Origin: Fimbriiglobus sp.
Lineage (GTDB): Bacteria > Planctomycetota > Planctomycetia > Gemmatales > Gemmataceae
Assembly: GCA_025352585.1 (NCBI GenBank)
Contig: JANXTD010000735.1
Span: forward strand, 1-9,677
DNA length: 9,677 bases
Direction of reading: 5' to 3'
This document shows positions 9,201 to 9,677 of this stretch, piece after piece. A program made the position numbers and the translations under genes. Each line of letters begins with the position of its first letter. Position 1 is the stretch's first letter. The notes below the pieces were generated by a model. The model was not told the origin of the DNA. It did no database searches and was given only the letters and a program-made list of their open reading frames with translations.

Positions 9201-9461
9201 GCCGGCCGCGTTGTACGCGGTCACGGTCACGTTGGCGATGCCGCGGTCCACCGCGGCCGACACGGTGCTGCCGCTCGGGCCGGTCACCGTCGTGGTCAGG
9301 TCGCGGAAGCCGTTGGCGTTGAAGTCCTGGAACGCGACGCCCGACACCGTCGGCACGGCGCGGTCTTCAAGAATCTCGATCGCTAACGGCTGGCGGGGCG
9401 TCGGCTTGGACTGGCTCAGGAGCTTGCGGGAGCGTTGACGGAGGACGGAAAGGATGTTCAT
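1..9461 (-). CDS. Giant SdrD_B-repeat surface protein, N-terminal 3,153 residues (C-terminus off the left edge)
   Basis: The frame is open from the ATG at 9461-9459 to the window edge. Recurrent motifs stay in register throughout, and I find no in-frame stop. Order of parts: basic leader with LEDRAVPT (residues 31-38), a divergent CNA-B-like domain (39-148), a non-repetitive head (149-657), sixteen SdrD_B units (658-3035), a PPVV linker (3036-3060) and a different terminal domain. SdrD_B/CNA-B domains are known as extracellular beta-sandwiches forming rigid stalks in adhesins, and SdrD B repeats bind calcium through EF-hand-like loops; most units here carry such a loop (DxNNDG or DxNNNG). I infer a secreted or cell-surface stalk or adhesin. 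No enzyme motif was recognised. The ATG was chosen because the leader and LEDR motif follow it directly; no Shine-Dalgarno precedes it. The missing C-terminus prevents a statement on anchoring. The family assignment is firm; the ligand and biological role are unknown. Confidence 0.93.
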   Translation of the reverse strand, partial: MNILSVLRQRSRKLLSQSKPTPRQPLAIEILEDRAVPTVSGVAFQDFNANGFRDLTTTVTGPSGSTVSAAVDRGIANVTVTAYNAAGASLGTTLTDAFGAYTLNVGGPVRVEFSALPTGFTPGPRGPSSGSAVQFVATANATNVNFGVVRAVDHSQDNPLVATSVYAFGDQQSADNATKTTIVAFPYSSGGTSGAGFVNPDPATPVLSVLASQVGTTLGLGYGKDARDLYAAAYFKRFAGFGPGGTGAIYKVPVPAVLPAQPSASVYADLNTLFGAGTAGANLHGPADYDTDNGNTGWAAVGTSSLGGLDVSSDGKFIFVMNLADRQLYKVPTTGVVDSTTVKRVSIPLGNPDSSVITPARFVSDDLRPFAVEYHDGKVYVGVVYTAQTKSTGQGDQTARDELLAAVYVVNPATMAFTPTPVFTARLNYTRSQSIYIGTSNWEPWSPTYFSTVGNGGAGIAPQPMLTGITFDAQGNLTLGLRDRGADQNGFFTLSDPAQPGQRIEGFTGGDTLRATITTVDNLASGWTLEANSRVPNNLTASPATLGNGPQGNNAGPGGGEFFYEESLGGTHAETSIGGTAQLPGSPDVLSTTMDPGDQTRAGGVSFFSTLTGAKVKAYELYHTLGGNSPTDYANGGGTFGKANGMGELVIMSETAAIEVGDRVFLDTNGDGIQGASEAGIAGVTVRLYDAANAVLATAVTDANGNYLFSNGPGTSTASARYGVTTLTANTAGFSIRFDNPADYLTGGPLFNKLLTMPLNDLSAGGTARDSDAVLPTPGKPIGAGHFPRITLATGPDGQVVHTYDAGFTPPVSLGNRVWLDTNNDGLLNNGEAGVPGVVVTLLTAASVSIDETTTDATGHYLFTNLLAGGYYVQLRILPSGLRSSTGSGVAGGVAGAGTFEGLNTPLGNPSTDNDDNGTQVGAIVRSTVITLAPGTAPTTEGDVGTQTDNAANADSNLTLDLGLIRTFSLGNRVWSDANNDGLLNNGEAGIDGVTVRLLDSAGNPILVGGVGVTTTTAGGGYYRFDGLTSGSYVVEVAGSGPLTGYLSSSGTNGSATGTYEPTPPGGNTDNDDNGSVSGVNFRSGVVTLGPTNNSPTGEADLGTGDAAAAPDDQSNLTVDFGFYQPLNLGNLVFNDLNNNGVRDGGEPVLIGVPVRLYNSLGGLVLSTVTNGSGNYAFGNLTAGNYTVEADLPAGFVSSTGANGKATGPYEPATTSGVDNSDNGTRVGVTQTVRSGTVALSVGGGPGVAVDGDGTNGNLTVDFGAFVPLNLGNLVWNDANNNGKFDAGEVGINGVTVNLYADANADGVPDSLTPLATTVTAGGGLYSFTGLGQGTYVVGVPTGGPLAAFKSSSGTNGSLTGPSEPAPGGVADNTDHGSLVGVNFLSGSLTLSVGGQPAAGVDGDGTDGNLTVDFGFFQPLSLGNQVWNDANNDGKFNNGEAGLANVVVRLLDGAGNPVLGVGGVAITTTTNASGQYVFTNLATGTYVVEVVAPTGYISSQGAGNAYEPGKNPATDTTDGDDNGTSAGGQLVRSLPVALAAGTAPTGEPALVGLADAVPDSGANYTVDFGLFAPMSLGNRVWEDLNNDGLRNGVEPGVAGVTVTLFTSTGTAVGVTTTDGTGHYLFTNLTPGTYYVELSNLPAGFVSSTGTGVTGGLAGFGPYEGASTPDANTVKTDDDDNGSQVGTVVRSKTVTLTPFGQPTGEADVGTQVDNATDINGNLTLDFGVVRVYSLGNRVWNDANNDGLLDTATESGIDGVTVRLLKADGTAVLDATGTAVTTTTVGGGYYAFDNLLAGDYRVQVDGGGNLAGFVSSSGTNGSTTGLYEAAPGPNSDTDNDDNGDAFGADFRSGVVSLGRGATEPTGEADTTETPFIVVDDQSNFTVDFGFYRPIALGNLVWNDLNNNGRRDAGEPGLDGVTLRLYDSANTLVAMTATDANGNYLFDKLTPGDYSVEADLPVGFVSSSGTNGSATGLFEAAPSPGNGVDDDDNGTKTTGQTVRSLPVTLVLGGTNSDLTVDFSGYVPLSLGNRVWDDLNNNGVRDAGEPGLAGVTVTLFTAASASVGAAVTDANGYYLFTNLNPNGYYVELSTLPTTYVSSTGAAGSVGPFEGANTPSGDTNADNDDNGTQVGPIVRSTVITLAVGTEPPGETDVGTQANNAADADTNLTLDLGLTRTYSLGNRVFVDANNDGRRNPGESGMDGVTVRLLDAAGNPILTPGGVAVTTVTANGGYYRFDGLPAGDYRVQVDGTGPLLGYRSSTGASGVAGTAGPFEAAPSPNTDVDGDDNGSQLGANARSGVVTLGPNNSEPTGETDLFESDRSTPDAQSNLTVDFGFFRPLSLGNRVFIDANNDGKFGPGDSAPAGPVALNLLDGAGNPVLDGGGKAVTTVTNPQGYYSFTGLNPGKYQVAVAASDLAAGGVLANLLSSTGGAAGSVTGPNEPAPATPVDNADSGTLALGGVLSPVVTLVDGTAPTGEPDAAAIADPTADPDSNLTVDFGFYQPLTLGNLVWNDANNNGVRDAGEPGLGNVAVRLYNAGGALVASTSTDLNGNYLFTNLTPGDYSVEADLPAGFVTSTGANGSPAGPFEAAPSPNNRVDSDDNGTKTAGQTVRSSPVTLAVGGTNSDLTVDFGAFVPLSLGDLVWNDANNNGVFDSGEVGLAKVAVNLYADVNADGVPDSLTPLASTVTDAGGNYLFTGLGQGTYVVGLPTVGSLAGLNSSSGTNGSLGGPYEVAPGPNNDVNNDDNGTLVGVNFLSSPVTLTPGGEPGGNVNLTVDFGFYQPVALGNLVWNDVNNNGVRDAGEPGLANAPVRVFDAAGKLVGSTTTDANGNYLFPNLTPGAYAVEADLPAGFVSSSGTNGSPTGPSEVAPSPSNGIDNDDNGTKTAGQTVRSSPVTLAVGGTNSDLTVDFGAYSPLSLGNLVWNDLNNNGRVDAGEPGLANVPVQLFNAAGNLVTSTTTDGNGNYLFPNLTPGDYTVGVTPPAGFTLSTNKGQSPNDGVDNDNNGTPSGASVRSLPVTLTVGGSPGNVNPTVDFGLTVPPVVPPVVPPVVPPVVPPVVVPPVASVSGFTYRDNDLTATYTPGLRNDTPIGNVKVTLTGTDLAGNPLPPQSATTNAQGFYEFTGLPAGNYTVTETPPVGFYYHGAAEAAGVVGPVV
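282..356 (-). repeat. Proline-valine linker, (PPVV)5 with a variant end
   Basis: Residues about 3036-3060 read as V, then five PPVV units, then VPPV; the DNA has a 12-bp period. Codons alternate among CCG, CCC and CCA for Pro and GTG/GTC for Val, so it is not a pure nucleotide repeat. A Pro-rich stretch of this sort usually forms an extended, stiff spacer. It separates the SdrD_B array from a differently built terminal domain. All units preserve frame, so the copy number could vary harmlessly. Confidence 0.9.
732..834 (-). repeat. Near-identical 103-bp repeat, copy in unit 16
   Basis: This stretch matches 1569-1671 (unit 14) with a single mismatch (c at 747, g at 1584), at a constant offset of 837 bp. 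It encodes the end of a subtype C unit: NDDNGTKTAGQTVRSSPVTL followed by AVGGTNSDLTVDFGA. Matching third-codon positions as well as amino acids points to recent duplication or gene conversion and not to selection on the protein alone. Confidence 0.9.
1569..1671 (-). repeat. Near-identical 103-bp repeat, copy in unit 14
   Basis: This is the partner of 732-834, differing at one base by my count. A third, diverged copy lies at 3405-3501 in unit 10, aligning without gaps to 1575-1671 with about 11 differences over 97 bases. Units 14 and 16 are separated by the subtype D unit 15, so a C-D pair may have been copied as a block. Confidence 0.9.
3390..4742 (-). repeat. Higher-order block 2: subtypes A-B-C (units 8-10)
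   Basis: Unit 8 (4272-4742) is subtype A (GTYYVELSNLPAGFVSS, ending NLTLDFGVVRV). Unit 9 (3789-4271) is subtype B (GIDGVTVRLLKADG, GGGYYAFDNL, RSGVVSLG), with its calcium loop altered to DANNDGLLDTATESG, two residues longer than usual. Unit 10 (3390-3788) is subtype C (LGNLVWNDLNNNGRRDAGE, YSVEADLPVGFVSS, TGQTVRSLPVTL). The order repeats the first three units of block 1, suggesting duplication of an A-B-C segment. Confidence 0.75.
4743..7028 (-). repeat. Higher-order block 1: subtypes A-B-C-D-E (units 3-7)
   Basis: Unit 3 (6561-7028) is subtype A, with GGYYVQLRILP and the ending NLTLDLGLIRT. Unit 4 (6084-6560) is subtype B, with GVTVRLLDSAGNPIL, GGGYYRFDGL and RSGVVTLGP. Unit 5 (5658-6083) is subtype C, with LGNLVFNDLNNNGVRD and YTVEADLPAGFVSS. 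Unit 6 (5205-5657) is subtype D, with an insert NLYADANADGVPDSLTPL that holds an extra DxNxDGxxD loop. Unit 7 (4743-5204) is subtype E, with VVRLLDGAGNPVLG. The subtype names are mine and were assigned by eye. Confidence 0.75.
7029..7490 (-). other. Unit 2: near-canonical SdrD_B domain
   Basis: Residues about 658-811. It opens VGDRVFLDTNGDGIQGASE, very close to the textbook SdrD_B entry with its DxNxDGxxxxxE calcium loop, followed by GVTVRLYDAANAVLAT and TDANGNYLF. The second half differs from the rest of the array: it carries FSIRFDNPADYLTGG and a GTARDSDAVLPTPGKPIG segment in which the DSD replaces the DNDDNG motif of later units, and it ends VVHTYDAGFTPP. It appears to be an older member bridging the head and the tandem array. 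Confidence 0.85.
7491..9017 (-). other. Non-repetitive head region, possible beta-propeller
   Basis: Residues about 149-657, the only long stretch without SdrD_B repeats. Several segments look like propeller blades: GLDVSSDGKFIFVMNLADRQ followed by LYKV, GAIYKVPVP, PFAVEYHDGKVYVGVVYTAQ, and LTGITFDAQGNLTLGLRDRG. An aromatic, Gly-rich region (GPGGGEFFYEES and nearby) follows and the stretch ends GELVIMSETAAIEVGD, where unit 2 begins. Similar head regions precede SdrD_B arrays in other bacterial surface proteins as far as I recall, with phrases like LYAAAYFKRFAGFGPGGTGA. The functional part of the molecule, for instance for binding a ligand, is plausibly here. No catalytic signature is recognised, and the propeller call is inferred from blade-like spacing only. 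Confidence 0.5.
9018..9347 (-). other. Domain 1: divergent CNA-B / SdrD_B-like beta-sandwich
   Basis: Residues about 39-148. It opens VSGVAFQDFNANGFRD, an SdrD_B-like entry in which the usual DxNxDG loop reads DFNANGFRD. It continues with GIANVTVTAYNAAG, TDAFGAYTLNV, and closes with TNVNFGV, the last strand typical of these domains. It is shorter than the units of the main array and separated from them by the head region, so it is probably not a recent copy of them. It may act as a spacer between the leader and the head. Confidence 0.75.
9348..9461 (-). other. N-terminal leader with LEDRAVPT motif (planctomycete-type export/sorting region)
   Basis: Residues 1-38. The first 24 residues are rich in Arg, Lys, Ser and Gln (MNILSVLRQRSRKLLSQSK and onward), and no hydrophobic stretch long enough for a classical signal-peptide core is visible. 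A short aliphatic run then leads into ILEDRAVPT at residues 30-38, immediately before the first beta-sandwich domain. From memory, LEDRxVP or the related LEPR-XLL motif sits at this position in many very large extracellular proteins of planctomycetes. I infer that it marks this protein for export or processing. The mechanism is not shown by the sequence. Confidence 0.65.
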
Positions 9462-9677
9462 TGGGGACCGTCAAGAGGGATGGAATCGGCACACGTCGGG
9501 CGGCAATCACCGCGGTATCCCCGAATACTAGAACAAAATGGCGGCATCGCGCGGCAATTTAGGCAATTGGGGGATTTCCCGACACTCGCGCACCCGTCCC
9601 AAGAGGCTCACCCGCATTGGCGCAGTCTGGGCGGGCTGCGGGGTCCTGAAACGAGCGTGGCCCGCCCCAAAAGCGGG
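9462..9677. other. Intergenic region upstream of the giant gene
   Basis: This 216-bp stretch has no convincing gene. It contains the most AT-rich DNA of the window (about 9524-9570; minus strand ATTGCCTAAATTGCC and TTTTGTTCTAGTATTC), a likely place for the promoter, but no clear -35/-10 pair with normal spacing. The heptamer ggcaatt occurs twice nine bases apart (9553-9559 and 9562-9568). The 20 bases before the ATG hold no Shine-Dalgarno sequence. A 5-bp inverted repeat (cccgc/gcggg, 9661-9665 and 9673-9677) abuts the right edge. Confidence 0.5.

Noticed and set aside
4596..9386. Plus-strand open frame of 1,596 codons
   Set aside because: Same cause: it starts with GTG at an arbitrary place in the repeat array and ends at the complement of one TTA codon in the real gene. 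No ribosome site or domain supports it.
9525..9557. Possible sigma-70 promoter TTGCCG ... TAGTAT on the minus strand
   Set aside because: The spacing between the two hexamers is 21 bases and the -10 matches only four of six consensus positions, so I do not call it as a promoter.
9528..9617. Short minus-strand open frame of 29 codons upstream (ATG at 9617, TAG at 9528)
   Set aside because: Its length is expected by chance, it has no ribosome site and no recognisable composition, and it overlaps the probable promoter area.
9661..9677. Inverted repeat cccgc/gcggg at the right edge, considered as a terminator
   Set aside because: The visible stem is only 5 bp, no T-run follows on either strand within the window, and the edge cuts off the context.

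Overview
The window is essentially one gene. A single reading frame on the minus strand opens with an ATG at 9461-9459 and runs without a stop through 3,153 complete codons to the left edge, where it is cut off. It encodes a giant repeat protein built of SdrD_B / CNA-B-type beta-sandwich domains. I checked the frame at the two ends and at recurring motifs throughout (DNDDNG, LGNxVW). All fall in the same register, so I see no frameshift. The very long plus-strand open frames are antisense shadows of this gene.

The organism is probably a GC-rich planctomycete of the Gemmata type. The sequence is strongly GC-rich. The protein starts with a basic leader followed by an LEDRAVPT motif, like the N-termini I know from large extracellular proteins of that group. 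There is no Shine-Dalgarno sequence before the start. This assignment rests on recalled family resemblance, not on a search.

Layout in protein order (right to left in the window): a 216-bp upstream intergenic stretch (9462-9677); a leader with the LEDR motif (residues 1-38); one divergent CNA-B/SdrD_B-like domain (about 39-148); a non-repetitive head of about 510 residues, possibly a beta-propeller (about 149-657); one near-canonical SdrD_B domain (unit 2, about 658-811); fifteen further tandem SdrD_B units (units 3-17, about 812-3035); a (PPVV)n linker (about 3036-3060); and a different beta-sandwich domain (from about 3062) that runs off the left edge. The C-terminus, and any anchor or sorting signal, lies outside the window.

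The fifteen units fall into five subtypes (called A-E here), in the order A-B-C-D-E, A-B-C, A-B-E-C-D-C-C. The array therefore seems to have grown by duplication of multi-domain blocks as well as single domains. One pair of units shares 102 of 103 bases, which points to recent duplication or gene conversion. Most units begin with an EF-hand-like DxNxDG or DxNxNG loop and carry a second acidic motif (DNDDNG) near the end. This fits a calcium-stiffened extracellular stalk that presents the head domain. No other gene, RNA gene, mobile element or CRISPR array is visible.
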